Below are positions 52,238 to 64,000 of a DNA stretch of 64,000 nt, one piece after another. The notes beneath the pieces were generated by a model. It made no database searches. It was not told where the DNA came from and saw only the letters and a list, made by a program, of their open reading frames with translations. Both the position numbers and the translations under genes were made by a program. The stretch spans positions 35,888,249 through 35,952,248 of the forward strand of contig NC_089858.1 of assembly GCF_036373705.1 (NCBI RefSeq), read 5' to 3'. Every line of letters starts with the position of its first letter. The stretch's first letter is position 1. Source of the stretch: Amia ocellicauda (Eukaryota; Chordata; Actinopteri; Amiiformes; Amiidae).

Positions 52238-53458
52238 CACTCACCTAAAGGATTATTAGGAACACCTGTTCAATTTCTCATTAATGCAATTATCTAACCA
52301 ACCAATCACATGGCAGTTGCTTCAATGCATTTAGGGGTGTGGTCCTGGTCAAGACAATCTCCTGAACTCCAAACTGAATGTCTGAATGGGAAAGAAAGGT
52401 GATTTAAGCAATTTTGAGCGTGGCATGGTTGTTGGTGCCAGACGGGCCGGTCTGAGTATTTCACAATCTGCTCAGTTACTGGGATTTTCACGCACAACCA
52501 TTTCTAGGGTTTACAAAGAATGGTGTGAAAAGGGAAAAACATCCAGTATGCGGCAGTCCTGTGGGCGAAAATGCCTTGTTGATGCTAGAGGTCAGAGGAG
52601 AATGGGCCGACTGATTCAAGCTGATAGAAGAGCAACTTTGACTGAAATAACCACTCGTTACAACCGAGGTATGCAGCAAAGCATTTGTGAACCCACAACA
52701 CGTACAACCTTGAGGCGGATGGGCTACAACAGCAGAAGACCCCACCGGGTACCACTCATCTCCACTACAAATAGGAAAAAGAGGCTACAATTTGCACAAG
52801 CTCACTGAAATTGGACAGTTGAAGACTGGAAAAATGTTGCCTAGTCTGATGAGTCTCGATTTCTGTTGAGACATTCAGATGGTAGAGTCAGAATTTGGCG
52901 TAAACAGAATGAGAACATGGATCCATCATGCCTTGTTACCACTGTGCAGGCTGGTGGTGGTGGTGTAATGGTGTGGGGGATGTTTTCTTGGCACACTTTA
53001 GGCCCCTTAGTGCCAATTGGGCATCGTTTAAATGCCACGGCCTACCTGAGCATTGTTTCTGACCATGTCCATCCCTTTATGACCACCATGTACCCATCCT
53101 CTGATGGCTACTTCCAGCAGGATAATGCACCATGTCACAAAGGTCGAATCATTTCAAATTGGTTTCTTGAACATGACAATGAGTTCACTGTACTAAACTG
53201 GCCCCCACAGTCACCAGATCTCAACCCAATAGAGCATCTTTGGGATGTGGTGGAACGGGAGCTTCGTGCCCTGGATGTGCATCCCACAAATCTCCATCAA
53301 CTGCAAGATGCTATCCTATCAATATGGGCCAACATTTCTAAAGAATGCTTTCAGCACCTTGTTGAATCAATGCCACGTAGAATTAAGGCAGTTCTGAAGG
53401 CGAAAGGGGGTCAAACACAGTATTAGTATGGTGTTCCTAATAATCCTTTAGGTGAGTG
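52238..53458 (+). mobile_element. DD36E Tc1/mariner transposon, copy 2
   Basis: The element is 1221 bp, exactly the same length as the copy at 16328-17548. It has the same inverted ends and is flanked by TA at 52236-52237 and 53459-53460. Reading both copies side by side I count about seven base differences, roughly 99.4% identity. It lies just upstream of the BLNK 5' end, antisense to it. Confidence 0.95.
52386..53426 (+). pseudogene. DD36E transposase with two premature stops
   Basis: The frame matches copy 1 except for codon 141 (CAA to TGA at 52806-52808), codon 153 (TGG to TAG at 52842-52844), A103P, E226D, D316N and a silent change. Both stops come before the first catalytic Asp, so a full enzyme cannot be made. 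The element's ends remain intact, so it could in principle be moved by transposase supplied from elsewhere. Confidence 0.93.
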
Positions 53459-53627
53459 TATATATAACAAACTTCATTGATTTCTCTGGTCTTGTCTCTT
53501 ACACAGCTCAGTCAACTAGCATTATAGTGCTCAACACACCTTGAACATATACATTTAATAAACAAGTGTAGTTTAATTAACACTATTTATTAACTTAAAT
53601 CACAGATTCACATGGAGAGTGTAAATA

Positions 53628-54024
53628 CAGTGGCTCTCAAAAGGGTTCACCCCCCTTGGATTTTTCACTAAACACTAAATCACAATGTTGGCCGTATGTA
53701 AAGCCCGGACCTCAATTCGATTGAAAATATGTGGAAAGAGTTGAAAATTGCTGTGTCCAGATGTGCAAAGCTGGTAGAGACCTATCCACATAGACTCATG
53801 GCTGCAATTGCTGTGGTGCCTCTACCACATATTGACTGAAGATGTATTCAATTATTTTCTGTTTTGTATTTATAATTAGAACAATCTGCAGATTTTATTT
53901 TTCACTTTGACATTATGGACATTTTCTGTGTTGATCAGTGGATAAAAAATCCTGTCTGATTTAATGTTGTTACACAATGAAATGGGGAAATGTCCAAGGG
54001 GGTGAATACTTTTGAGAGCCACTG
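53628..54024 (+). mobile_element. 397-bp Tc1-derived non-autonomous element
   Basis: The ends CAGTGGCTCTCAAAAGGG and the diverged complement of that string are flanked by TA at 53626-53627 and 54025-54026. The interior encodes a remnant PDLNSIENMWKELK, the Glu box of a Tc1-type transposase, and little else. It is thus a strongly deleted derivative of a larger element, 170 bp from the DD36E copy. Confidence 0.88.
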
Positions 54025-54026
54025 TA

Positions 54027-57000
54027 CTATACATTATTCATTGGTTTAGGAAAAAAATCTACAATAATAGATTCATAATCAAATTCACACATCAATAGAT
54101 GTCAGCCAGGTGACCATCAGCTACAGCTAGGTCTTTAACTTCCCGTTGGCCCAACAGATGGATTCTCCTCATAGCGTTGCCAGCGAAGTGTTCCCACCGA
54201 TACACCAAAACACTCGGAAACTCTGTCCAGCAGCTCTCCGAGACCACGGCAGCACCACGGGACACTGCATAGAGGATGCGTTGTAGATAAAGTAAAGAAC
54301 AGCAGGAACAAATACCTTTTTACAGGCCCTTCAAGCATAACCCCCCCACAAAGGCCATTATTTTATTCACATTATTATTATTATTTATTATTATTTTTTT
54401 TTTTAAACTATATGTGTATCGGGGCTCATTTCGTACATGAGCTTGTAATGGTGCCGTGACCCGGAGGGTGACATTTCTCCTGTATGAAATGCAACCAGTA
54501 GTGTGTATAAATCGGGCGAGCCGGCCTCTTGCAGGAGCAGTTTTATCCCTCTACTTGGTGGAGCGGTGTGGTGGGGGGTGGGGAGCACTGGCTTACACAT
54601 GGTACATGCGTGTATTTCAGTACAACAGCAAACCCGTGATCTGAACATGATCGATCCAGCAGTGAGGAGCCAAAGACACAGGGAAATGTTCTCATCCCTG
54701 ATACAACCCACACATATTGTACTGCCCCAGCACTACTCTCTCCCTACACCCCCACCAGCACAGAATAGAGCAGCCCACTGCGTGCTGTGACTGGTGGGGG
54801 GGGACTGGCGCACAATGAGGCTCTTGTCCTGGATGAAAACAGAAACCTGAGAATTAATGAAGAGGGAGATAGTCATAGAACACGGAAGCTGCATGGCCTC
54901 GCCTGCTCTTCCTCCTCCTCCCCCTCACTATACCAACAAAGTGCTCATTATTGCGGAGTGAGCCTGAGGCGGCCAAGCAGGAAAATTTATGCAAATCGAG
55001 CTGCAGGCCGGGTGCATGGGCAGTTCAGAGCGGCTCTCGTCAGAGGCAGCGAGGTGCCTGGGGCCCCGGGGGTCAGACAGTTACACGGCAGTGCAGACAC
55101 AGAATTGGGCGCGAAAAACGAGTGTGACCCGAGCCCAACTACTGCCCCCCCATCAGCCTCTCATAGCAAGCACTTTAATTACAGGATTTCACATGGGCAC
55201 CGTTTACTCTGAGAGGAATAGAAACATACGACTGTGCCGGCGGGTGGGCGAGAGAGGAGAGAGGGAGACTGGTGAATGGCGGGACCTGTTGCATGCAGAC
55301 AGGAGGCAGTATACGAGACAGTGTAGGAGGTGTTGAGAGGTGAACCCACCCGCACACTTAGGTTATGACTGTGAGAGTAACTGCTCCCATCCACCAATTA
55401 CACATAATAAACAGAGACAGGAGGCAAAACATTGTGGGGGACGGAGGTTGCATTGGGATGAACTAGTCAGCCAGCCGTGCTTCTGAAGTGGAGCTCGTCA
55501 AGAAAGCTGCTGCAGCCGACCATGCTCTGCTGTCCTACATGTCCTGGCATCGCGGTTTAGGCAGAGACGCTCATTCTGCAGAGACCGGTTGCACGGTGCA
55601 ATCCACTTTTGTACACCACATCAGAAAACCGCATACAGACAATACAACATAAAATGTAATTTTGCTGCCAATAGAGTTACAAATCGCTACTGAATTAAAA
55701 GATAAAAAAACTAAAATAAGACCTAAGAATAAGAAAAACAGGTCTATTTTGTGCTGGTGCAGTAAGAGGGGAGGTCAGAGGTGCTCTCCCCACCGTGTGC
55801 CAAATGAGGGGGAGCTTGAAGGACACAAAAGCTCAAAAGTGCTATTTCTGCTTTACCTGATAGGGAAACAGGCACCAGGAAGTGATACTGACTCACTCAC
55901 TGAAGCAGCTGCGATTGCAGAGACATCCACTCTGGGCTGGTCAGGTGAACCACGTGGCTTAATAACGCATGATAAGCCATTGGCTGTCCTTTTAAATAAT
56001 TTTATTTTAATTTTTTTATCGTAAGCAAACAAAACAATGTCCCATACAATGTCTACAAGCCACTTGCTAATCATTAATTAGCAAATAAGCAAACACCTCG
56101 AATGGTAATCACAGCTTGTGTTGAGGGAGGTAATGATAAAAAAAAAAAAGAATACAAAAAAAGTGATTATTGTATTTTACACACCCTGAGGTCAGGACTG
56201 AGTGAAAGCAAATCTAGTGTAATCAACCACTGCCCAACCATCACAGCTTTAGCAAAAAAATCTGACTGTGCACATTCACTGTCTTTACAGATGGTTTGAT
56301 CTCATCCCATGACAACAAACACTTGTCCTCCTTTTGCTGCAATCGATCCATAGCGCAGAGTAAAATTATCATCATTAATAATTATTGCAGTTGTTGTTAT
56401 TACTGGGCTGGGACATTTCTGCATTCACCCACACCACCGCCTCCTCCTTCATCCCTTATTCATTTAAAAAGCTTGTGATCATTACAAAAAAAAAAAAAAA
56501 AACACAATTAGAGGAAAAAAATACAAAAAAGTACAGTCTTTGGTTTCACATTGATGACTTGCAGACTTATCTGCTTTTCACCACCACCGAGGGAAAGTGC
56601 TTCACATCCTGCAAGACAAAGACAGGGTTCAGCCACCACCACCCATTAAAGCAACGACATTCAAAACCAAACCAAAACACACAATAATGAATCGACCGTC
56701 TTCCCCATCTCCTCTGGGCCCCCGGTGTGTCCTAGGGGTTTTCTTTTGTCTCTCAAACCTACAGTGAGGAGGCTGCTGTCTGGCACCCTGTCTGGTTTCA
56801 GGTATAAATGGGAGGGGCATAGTCAGTCATCGGCAGTGAACTTTGACCTTCTCCAGGGGAACATCAGAGAAAACGTAGGAAAAGGCTCATTAAGACTTGT
56901 GTTTCTGCTCTTTCCCCAGAGTCAGGTGTGAGGGCAGAGAGGAGGCTGTGGAATAGAGCTGTATCCCAAACTGCAGTTACAGGGTGGGGCGGGGGGCAAA

Positions 57001-57647
57001 CATCAGCAGAGTGAGCAGCACAAAAAAAAGTCAGGAATCATGTTTGCTCTGTTCTTCAACACTTCGTGCCAGTTGGTGGTGGTGGTGGTTGTTCTTCTGG
57101 AAAAGGTCATAGAAAGAGCAGACAGGGAGACACAGTATCCCTGTGCATTGAACAGACAGGCCCACGCCAGGAGGCCTCTGCTACACCGATCTCAACCCCC
57201 CCCCAGCTGACACACGCAACCCTGTAGCACCCCCGACAGATCTGCAGCAATAAACAGGAAACTGCCACGTTGCAAATGGGAAACAAGCAACTCACGCGAT
57301 TGTTGTAATGACGTTAATGCTGCAACAAAGTTCTTGCAAACAGATGCATGACAATCCTGCTCTGTATTCAAAAGCAATTAATTACCACACACTAAAATAT
57401 GCATTAAAAATAACTGATGATGAGAATCCTGCTCTATATTCCGTACTATGCATTAGTTGACTTCAATTAGGATGATTATATAACACATTCTGCTCTTTTC
57501 TAAAATGTTCTGGGGAAATGCAGGCAAGGAGAACGAATGTAAAAATATAATAACAATATTATCTTAACCCGTGTAAAGCAGCGCGAGACGCATGTGTGTT
57601 TACAAGGCGCTGTAGAAACGCACCTGGCTGCCTGTGCCGGCCGAGAC
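54027..57647. other. BLNK-GNS intergenic region
   Basis: No gene is supported with confidence. A perfect octamer ATGCAAAT occurs near 54989-54996. A translated fragment near 54135-54250 (minus) resembles helix-turn-helix sequence of fish repeats. Two exon-like minus-strand pieces with good acceptors occur at 56567-56608 and about 57034-57096. The 3'UTR of GNS must lie in the right part. A-rich runs occur at 56140-56160 and 56485-56502. Confidence 0.5.
56567..56608 (-). other. Possible small terminal exon, gene unknown
   Basis: A very good acceptor (TCTTTGTCTTGCAG) is followed by a 13-residue open end, DVKHFPSVVVKSR, and a TAA stop. No family is recognised and there is no proof of transcription. 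It may be a 3' exon of an unrecognised minus-strand gene or an alternative GNS end. Confidence 0.2.
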
Positions 57648-60600
57648 TCAGTGCTTGGTGTCTCTGCAGGCAGCGCCCGTGCAGGACTGCAGGCGGATGA
57701 GCCGCTGGTTCATGCTCTGCAGGAGGCTGGGGTCCACTTTCTTCAGAATGTTTTCCAGCTGGTGGGGGTCAGAGGTCAAGTTGTACACCTCCACGAAGGA
57801 CTGGGGGGAGGGAGAGGGGGAGAGAGACTCAAGATGAGGTGGAGACTGAGGACAACAGCACACAGCACCTGCCTTTGAGCGATTCCCACACACTCCCAGA
57901 CACGTGGTTTCTGAAAGCCAGTGGATCAGCTCTCACAGGATGTCCTGCCTGCATCATCGCCATGAATAGATGTTAGTGTTTGAAATAGACAGCAGCCCTG
58001 GCAGGCTTTAGCTGGGCACTGGGGCGTACACTGGTCAAGCCTGTGCTGTGACCGGGCCGCCTAACGGGAGGGTTCACTGAGTGGAGTGAGTGTTAACTGT
58101 TTATTTCATGGTACTTCCTTAAAGGGATACTTTGTTATTTTGGCATTTTAGCCTGGTGTCTTACTCACCCAGAGTCATACGAATCCATGGAAACCTTTTT
58201 ATAATTCTGTGCACCCAGTTTGTAGAAATTTGAAGTGATCATTTAGTTAGCTTAGCACAATTGATTGAAGCAAAAGATTGCAAGACGCTGACTCTCAAAA
58301 GCCGGCACACACACAGACTGACACATTTACACTTGTCTGTACACAATCCAAACACTTCTGCAAACACTATGATAACCACAGGGAAGATACCATCTATTCA
58401 CCCTGGATAAGGGCATCTGCTAAGAAAAAAAGAAAGAAATACAAATAATACTCGTGCACACTTTGGGAGCGTGCCACACCAGACAGTGTTTAAAACTTTC
58501 ATCCCTCTAAAAAATAAACAAACAGGACAAGGCCTCCGAGCTGCACCTCTCTGCGCCCCTCCTGTCGGCAGTCTGCTGGGAGGGGGCTCAGGTATGTCGC
58601 ACCGTGTGACCCAGTAGCCCGGGGGACCCACCTCAGTGTCCGCAAACTCGCAGTACTGCAGGTTGACGCTGCTCAGTGTCCTGACGCAGGCGTACGTGTT
58701 GTTGAAGGCATCCTCACACACGCAGTCTGGGAAGCATTGCTGGGGGAAGCAACACAGCGAGACAGAGGTGGTGAGATACAATCAGCCTGCTGGATCATCC
58801 TGCCGAGACACCACTGCCTCCGCACTGTGGTTAGATCTTGTAACTTCTAACTGCCCGTTAATAAAGGCCTGTTTGTTTGTGCAGGATATCCTGTTTTGCT
58901 GTGTGCGTCACAGAAGTGATCTCCGAAGATACTGCATTTGTTCCAATTACGGGTACCTTTTGGCCACTGAGGGTTTTGTATGTACTGCTTCAACTAGAGA
59001 ACACCAGTAGCAAATACAGAGAGACGCCACACGCACACTCTCATACTCACAGAAAGTCCAGGGCCCAACAAAGGACAGGCGGGGTCTTGGTCAGTGTGTC
59101 CTTCTCCTGTGTACTCAACCAGGAAGTAGGGCCTTGAGGTGCCATTGCGCAGAGAAGGGGCCTGTGGGAGAGACACGCAGTGAGGCTGTGCCTGTATCAT
59201 GGCCACACACAAACAGACACACACACACGACTGCTGGCCGAAGGAGCTCCCCTCCCACCTCAAGCACCTCCCATCACCCACCATAAGGGGCAGGAAAGAC
59301 TGTCCGTCCATGGTGGTGCGGGACACGTCGACCCCCGCAATGTCCAGGAAGGTGGGGCCCAGGTCAATGTTCAACACTGGTCCCTGGGGAAGACAGAGGG
59401 GCACAAACACACACAGAGACACAGAGGTTACTCACTGGACATCAGTCATGTGAAATGAACACAACAGAACATGACTTCCAGTTCTACTTCCAGTACCAGC
59501 ATGATAATTGTGTGGTTTTATTGCTTTTTATTCTAAAGACAAAAGAGATAAGGTGTTGCTTTTAGAGATGTGTTATCTTTTTATTTTAATACTCATGCAT
59601 AGAATGACTCATTCCAAAGAAGGAAAAACAAACAAAAATATAAATCGGGGGTGGGGGAATCTTCTGGGAATTCAAGTAAACCAGCTGCATTTCTCTCAGG
59701 TATCTGAACCGTGCAGGGGGTGGTCCTGCTTTGGTTCCTTTATCTTGCTTTCACAGTAGTTGGGATCGATACATTTTTCTACAGAAAGACCGTGACCATC
59801 AAGGGCTCTGGTCCCCTCCCTGTGTGCCCCACCTGCAGGGTCTGGTTGGGCTTGATTCCTGGGCCACGGACCATCAGCGGGACACGGATATCGAACTCGT
59901 ACAGCTGCCTCTTGTCAATGGGCAGCGAGAACTGACCTGCGAAGAAATGCACGCAGTCACACAGAGAGGGCTACCGACCCACACACAAAGAATGTAACAC
60001 ACACACATACATACTGAGGGCCACACACTCACACACACAGTGTCGCAGACAGAAACAGACAGCCTGGCTGGGAGCAGCAGGCCGAGATAAGCGTGCTTTG
60101 CATTCACACAATTAGAAGGACTTAACCCACCGGGGCCAAAGCAAAGCACCAGCAGACAAAGACGGCTCTGTCTCCCTCCACGGAGCCACAGCACCGCTCT
60201 TCCCTGCAGATTTGCATGGGTGTGCGCTGTTGCTGGAATGAGCTATTTTATTATAATGAATGTTATCAAAATTATTATTATTGTTGTCGTTATGGTTCGG
60301 TTTGAAACAGAATGCAGGACGACTTAATATCAGATTTCAGGATCTCTCCGTGGGGTTGCTGGCGCCGAACAATCCACTGACACGGAGGAGAGCCACGCGG
60401 GCATCAGCTCTGGCTCTCTTCCGTGTCAGTGGATTGTCTGGCACCAGGTACCCCACGGAGAGATCCTGAAATCTGCATACATGCGTGGGGTCAGCGTGTA
60501 CCTGTGTGGTAGCCGTGATCGGAGGTGTAGAAGATGTAGGTGTTGTTCAGCTCCTTCAACTCCTGCAGCTTGAGCACTACCTTCTCCACCAAGTCATCCA

Positions 60601-60690
60601 CAGACAGCAGGGTCTGCCACCTGGAGGCCGGAATGGAGATTGCAGTCAGTCGTTTCAGCTAATTGTGTCCTTTTATGTCCAAGCTTGAGA

Positions 60691-60770
<80 letters not shown>

Positions 60771-63700
60771 GTGTCTCACCTGCGACGGAATGCATTATCC
60801 AGGAAGTCGATGGAGCTGTTGGCCATGGGGCTGTGAGGCTGTCTCAGGAGCCAGTGCTTGTCCTGTGCGGATGGGTGGGGGGATACAGACAGCAAGACAG
60901 TGTAAATGCTGACAAACACAGGCACGCCATCTCACCCCTGTCTGACCCCTACTTTCCGGCGCATTCTTTTGGATTAAATACCCTTTGCAATACAGTGTCT
61001 GTGTAGGCCGACGTTTGTTTAGTTGGCCGATGTGCTGGGTGCCGTGCCAACTGCCCACAGCGGTAAAAGCGGAAGTTCAGATTGTTGTCATTATTTAAGT
61101 CTCTCTCATCCTCTTTCATGTGGTTTGTACTGGGGCTGCTGTTCTACTCTGCTGTTTCAGCCTCCAGAGAAAAAAAAAAAAAAAAACAACAAGAAGCTGT
61201 ATAAGAGTTCCTGGGTTGCAGTATAGCTGCTGTCCACTGGGTGGCAGGAAAGATCAATATATCAATATCAGAGCAACTTGATAGTGCAGAAGGAATGAAG
61301 AGAGAGAGAGAGAGAAACACACACACAACAAACTACCTTCTGGGTTCCATTAAGAACCGTTCGGATTAAATCTCCAGTGTTTCCTGCGTCTTTGTGTCAA
61401 CATGAACCTCAGACTCATACTGAGGCCTGCAGCTAGGTATGAACGACAGCCACACAGGCCAAGCTGTGGTCCCTTACCTTGCCGCCGGGCTTGTTGAAGC
61501 TGCCGTCCCGAGGGGCCTTGGTGCTGACAAAGGAGTCCTGGTAATGGGGGGCAGGGGTCCAGGGGGAATGGGGCGCGGGGGAAGACAGCATCAGGAAAAA
61601 CGGCTGGTTCTTCCTGCGGTGGTCCAGGAACTCCACGGACCTGTTTACCTGCAGAGGGAGGAGAGGAGAGATGGAGAGAGCTGGGCGAAAGAGCGGGAAT
61701 TTTGACGTCCTGCGTGCTGGAGTGCACGTTTCCAAGAGCAGCGGCCGTAAAAAAGCGTGGCAGGAACAGGACGCAGTGCTGTCCCCCCTGACCACAACCT
61801 GGCAAAAGCAACACACTGAGAATGATATCCTTTGCCCTTGACACCTTTGCATGACAGGAAAAGTCAGCTATCATGAGAAAGGAAAAAACACTAAATAAAA
61901 ATAACAGAAATAAAGAGAAAGCACTGGGAGCAGGACAGCCACACTGTTCGCCTCGCCCACAGCACTTCACGCTTGACTCCTCGCCAGTCACGGACCCCAC
62001 CTGCGTGATCGCCTGCGGTCTGCCGACTGTGCCATTCCTCTTGCTTACCGAGGCCTCTCTGTACTGCGATATTAATGCCAGGAAGTGAAGAGAAAGTGCA
62101 TGTGCATGTCAGGCCACAGAGAAGGCTGCCAGGAATGGGAAGCTCCAGGCCCTGAGGGTGGCCTTCACAGGACCTGCCCCACTGACAACTGCCTGAGACC
62201 CAACAGAAATTTCTGATAGAAATCTACATGCAACAAAACAGTAAAGGCCAGTAAGAGACAGTAACAATCCCCCCTGAGGAACATTCCAACGCCTTGTTTA
62301 CAGCCATTGTCCTAGAATTGGGAGGCGCCCAGAGACGGGACACGTTTTCAGACACTAACAGTTCAGTAAAACCAGGCGAGTGCCATCATCTGTCCTTCCA
62401 TGGTAGGTCTCCCTCACTGGCCAAAGCTTTAAGAGGAAAGTTCGACTAGGGTCGCTGGGATTGTGCTTTCCTTTTTTCCCTATTCTCTCACTCTCTCTTC
62501 ACCTCTCAATATACACAAATTAAAAACTCCCTTCCTCCCTTTCACATATAGCTACGAATGTCTAAATAACCCGTCTATCTTGTATTCCTGGTTTAAATAG
62601 TTTCCTTTTCTTTTTGTTTTATTAAAAAGTTATGAAGCGTAGTGTGAAGCAGCCTCAGGGCCCCGGCGGTCAGGGCTGCTGGAGGAGGGCATCTTGCATG
62701 TGCCAACACGGGGCCGAGGACGGTGTCTCTCCCACACCTGCGAGCGATAAACTGACTGGTCAGGTTGCAGGGAACTCGAACGGAAAACGCCATGCTTTCA
62801 GTGGCCCGTTTTCCCTCAGGTTATCGACAGTCGTGTTGTGAATTTATTTAAGTCTTGGCGAGAGCTGCTGGATTCATCCTTGAAGAGCAACAGCAACAGT
62901 GTGGAGGGACACAGTGCAGTGCCCCCGACTATAGCAACAGACTGAGAACGATGACCGTTTCCCCGTCACACTGTTTTTATATCTCTCCCCCAGATCTCTG
63001 TACAGGATCTGTCAGGCAGCATGAGAAAGCAATGCAACATAAAAAAATAAGAAGCATATACATTCAAAACACACACAGGGTGGGGAAGATGGGCAACGTC
63101 AAGGCCATGTGATGACCAAGTGGCGGAGTGACTCACTATGAGGTCGGTGAGGTAGTCTGTGGCGTAGTGGTCCCCGTGCTGCTCCTCCTTGCCGTTCACA
63201 GACAGGCTGTAGTTGTAGTACTGAGAGTTCCCCACCTGCACACAGCACACACAGGACGATCACTGACAACAGGGGGCATTCTGCATGGCCCAACTCGTAA
63301 CACACACATACACATATATATACACAAGATATATAGAGACATAGATACACACAAGCGCCCACTCGCACACATACAGACTGACTTAAGACTGAATTTCAGG
63401 TGTCCCCCGGCCAGTTACAGATTTAGAGACTATTTCCTGTCATACCCTACTGTTAAATTTGTTTTGAGGCCGTGTACTCTGTATAACAGATTGTGTGTGT
63501 TTCTCAGTGTCAGTGTGTCTGTATGAGAGTGTGTGTGTTTCTCAGTGTCAGTGTGCGACAGTGTGTGCAGTTTGTAACTTACCAGTGCGTGCCATTGGTC
63601 CCAGCCAGGCGGTACATGACTCACGCCTCCTGCCTGAGGCTTCCCATACTGGGGGGGGGGGAGAAAGAGAGAGGTCAGACTGGGTAAGAGTGCAAGGGGG

Positions 63701-63980
63701 GGGCGGAGAGAGAGAGAGAAAGGGAGAGGGACTGTTAGACAGACGGACACGGAGAGAGAGAGACAGTGTGCCCAGCGGGTTACCTGGTTGAGGTATTTGC
63801 CAGCGTAGAAGGTCTGGTAGTTGAGCTTGTGCAGGTACACAGGGAAGGCCTGCGTCTCCTGCTCCCGCTGCCAGGCCGGGCTGCTGCAGTTGCCACTCAG
63901 GGAGTTGTTCCGCACCTGGTGGTTGTGAGGGTACTTGCCTGAGAGGATACTGCTGCGGCTGGGACAGCACAGTGGCGTCA
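57648..63980 (-). CDS. GNS: N-acetylglucosamine-6-sulfatase (5' part beyond window)
   Basis: Minus-strand exons are 63980-63784, 63648-63583, 63235-63137, 61648-61478, 60862-60780, 60620-60502, 59936-59833, 59383-59282, 59161-59051, 58739-58632 and 57800-57648, in consistent phase, giving 436 residues. The signal peptide and first metal-binding Asp pair lie past base 64000. The sulfatase signature [10 protein letters not shown] contains the cysteine converted to formylglycine (C-x-P-x-R). The second signature reads [21 protein letters not shown] carries metal ligands, with His where human GNS has Asn. [14 protein letters not shown] and [10 protein letters not shown] match GNS specifically. 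The enzyme removes 6-sulfate from N-acetylglucosamine in heparan and keratan sulfate in lysosomes. The C-terminus stops at CRDTKH, about 27 residues earlier than in human. Confidence 0.93.
57801..58631 (-). other. GNS: GNS last intron with dispersed repeat
   Basis: The part at about 58118-58270 includes AGGGATACTTTGTTATTTTGGC and TTAGTTAGCTTAGCACAA, strings I associate with dispersed fish repeats. A short inverted GGATAAGGGCATCTGCTAAG lies near 58403-58422. No other exon is seen. Family names cannot be given. Confidence 0.45.
60331..60475. repeat. 145-nt near-perfect hairpin in a GNS intron
   Basis: Left arm 60331-60395 and right arm 60411-60475 are inverted copies, with 59 of 65 positions matching and a 15-base loop. 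The arms begin CAGATTTCAGGATCTCTCCG. On the GNS transcript the structure starts only about 26 bases after the donor of the exon at 60620-60502. No terminal duplications or coding content were seen. Confidence 0.92.
60696..60766. repeat. (CT)n microsatellite next to a GNS donor
   Basis: About 71 bases of uninterrupted CT (GA on the transcript) start roughly 13 bases after the donor of the GNS exon at 60862-60780. Confidence 0.95.
61649..63136 (-). other. GNS: GNS intron, no genes within
   Basis: The largest intron of the visible GNS part, 1.5 kb. I see no exon, RNA gene or clear transposon in it. Confidence 0.6.
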
Positions 63981-64000
63981 CTGTGAACTGGGCACAGACA

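Noticed and set aside
54135..54338. Helix-turn-helix-like fragment (FGVSVGTLRWQRYEE, minus strand)
   Set aside because: It vaguely resembles DNA-binding segments of fish repeat-encoded integrases, but it is too short and isolated to call.

Overview
This is a vertebrate nuclear genome window, most likely from a ray-finned fish. The evidence is multi-exon genes with GT-AG introns, many CA/CT/AT microsatellites, Tc1/mariner transposons of types common in fish, and a fish-type LINE tail. The species cannot be named from the sequence. No prokaryotic, organellar or viral genes were seen.

Four protein-coding genes are supported. ZMIZ2 (+, coding exons 11273-26299) is complete: 18 coding exons give a 905-residue reading frame with the MIZ/SP-RING zinc finger at about residues 591-650. 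PPIA (cyclophilin A; +, 32119-35977) is complete: five exons, 164 residues, all catalytic residues present, with a TATA/CCAAT promoter and a very CpG-rich first intron. BLNK (B-cell linker; -, 51628-40613) can be assembled from 19 coding segments into a 389-residue adaptor with four YxxP phosphotyrosine motifs, a proline-rich middle and a C-terminal SH2 domain. GNS (N-acetylglucosamine-6-sulfatase; -, 63980-57648) is cut by the right edge: 11 downstream exons are present, including the formylglycine motif, but the signal peptide and first exons lie beyond base 64000.

Layout: 1-11.2 kb is non-coding upstream or 5'-intron sequence of ZMIZ2, with microsatellites, an old direct repeat and a LINE tail. 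ZMIZ2 intron 1 (11.3-18.1 kb) holds three Tc1/mariner elements in a row. ZMIZ2 exons 2-18 run from 18.1 to 26.3 kb, followed by its 3'UTR and about 5 kb of intergenic DNA with a strong 106-nt hairpin. PPIA spans 31.4-36.2 kb. An AT-rich gap leads to BLNK (40.6-51.6 kb, possibly with a 5' exon near 52 kb). A second copy of the DD36E transposon and a short Tc1-derived remnant lie upstream of BLNK. GNS fills 57.6-64 kb and carries a 145-nt hairpin just inside one intron.

The genes are not an operon or a shared pathway: they are a transcriptional co-regulator, a prolyl isomerase, a B-cell signalling adaptor and a lysosomal sulfatase. The most interesting observations are the two long near-perfect hairpins, the pair of almost identical DD36E transposons (one intact, one with two stops), the start codon of BLNK apparently isolated at an exon end, the shortened GNS C-terminus, and unusual simple-sequence tracts at splice sites.
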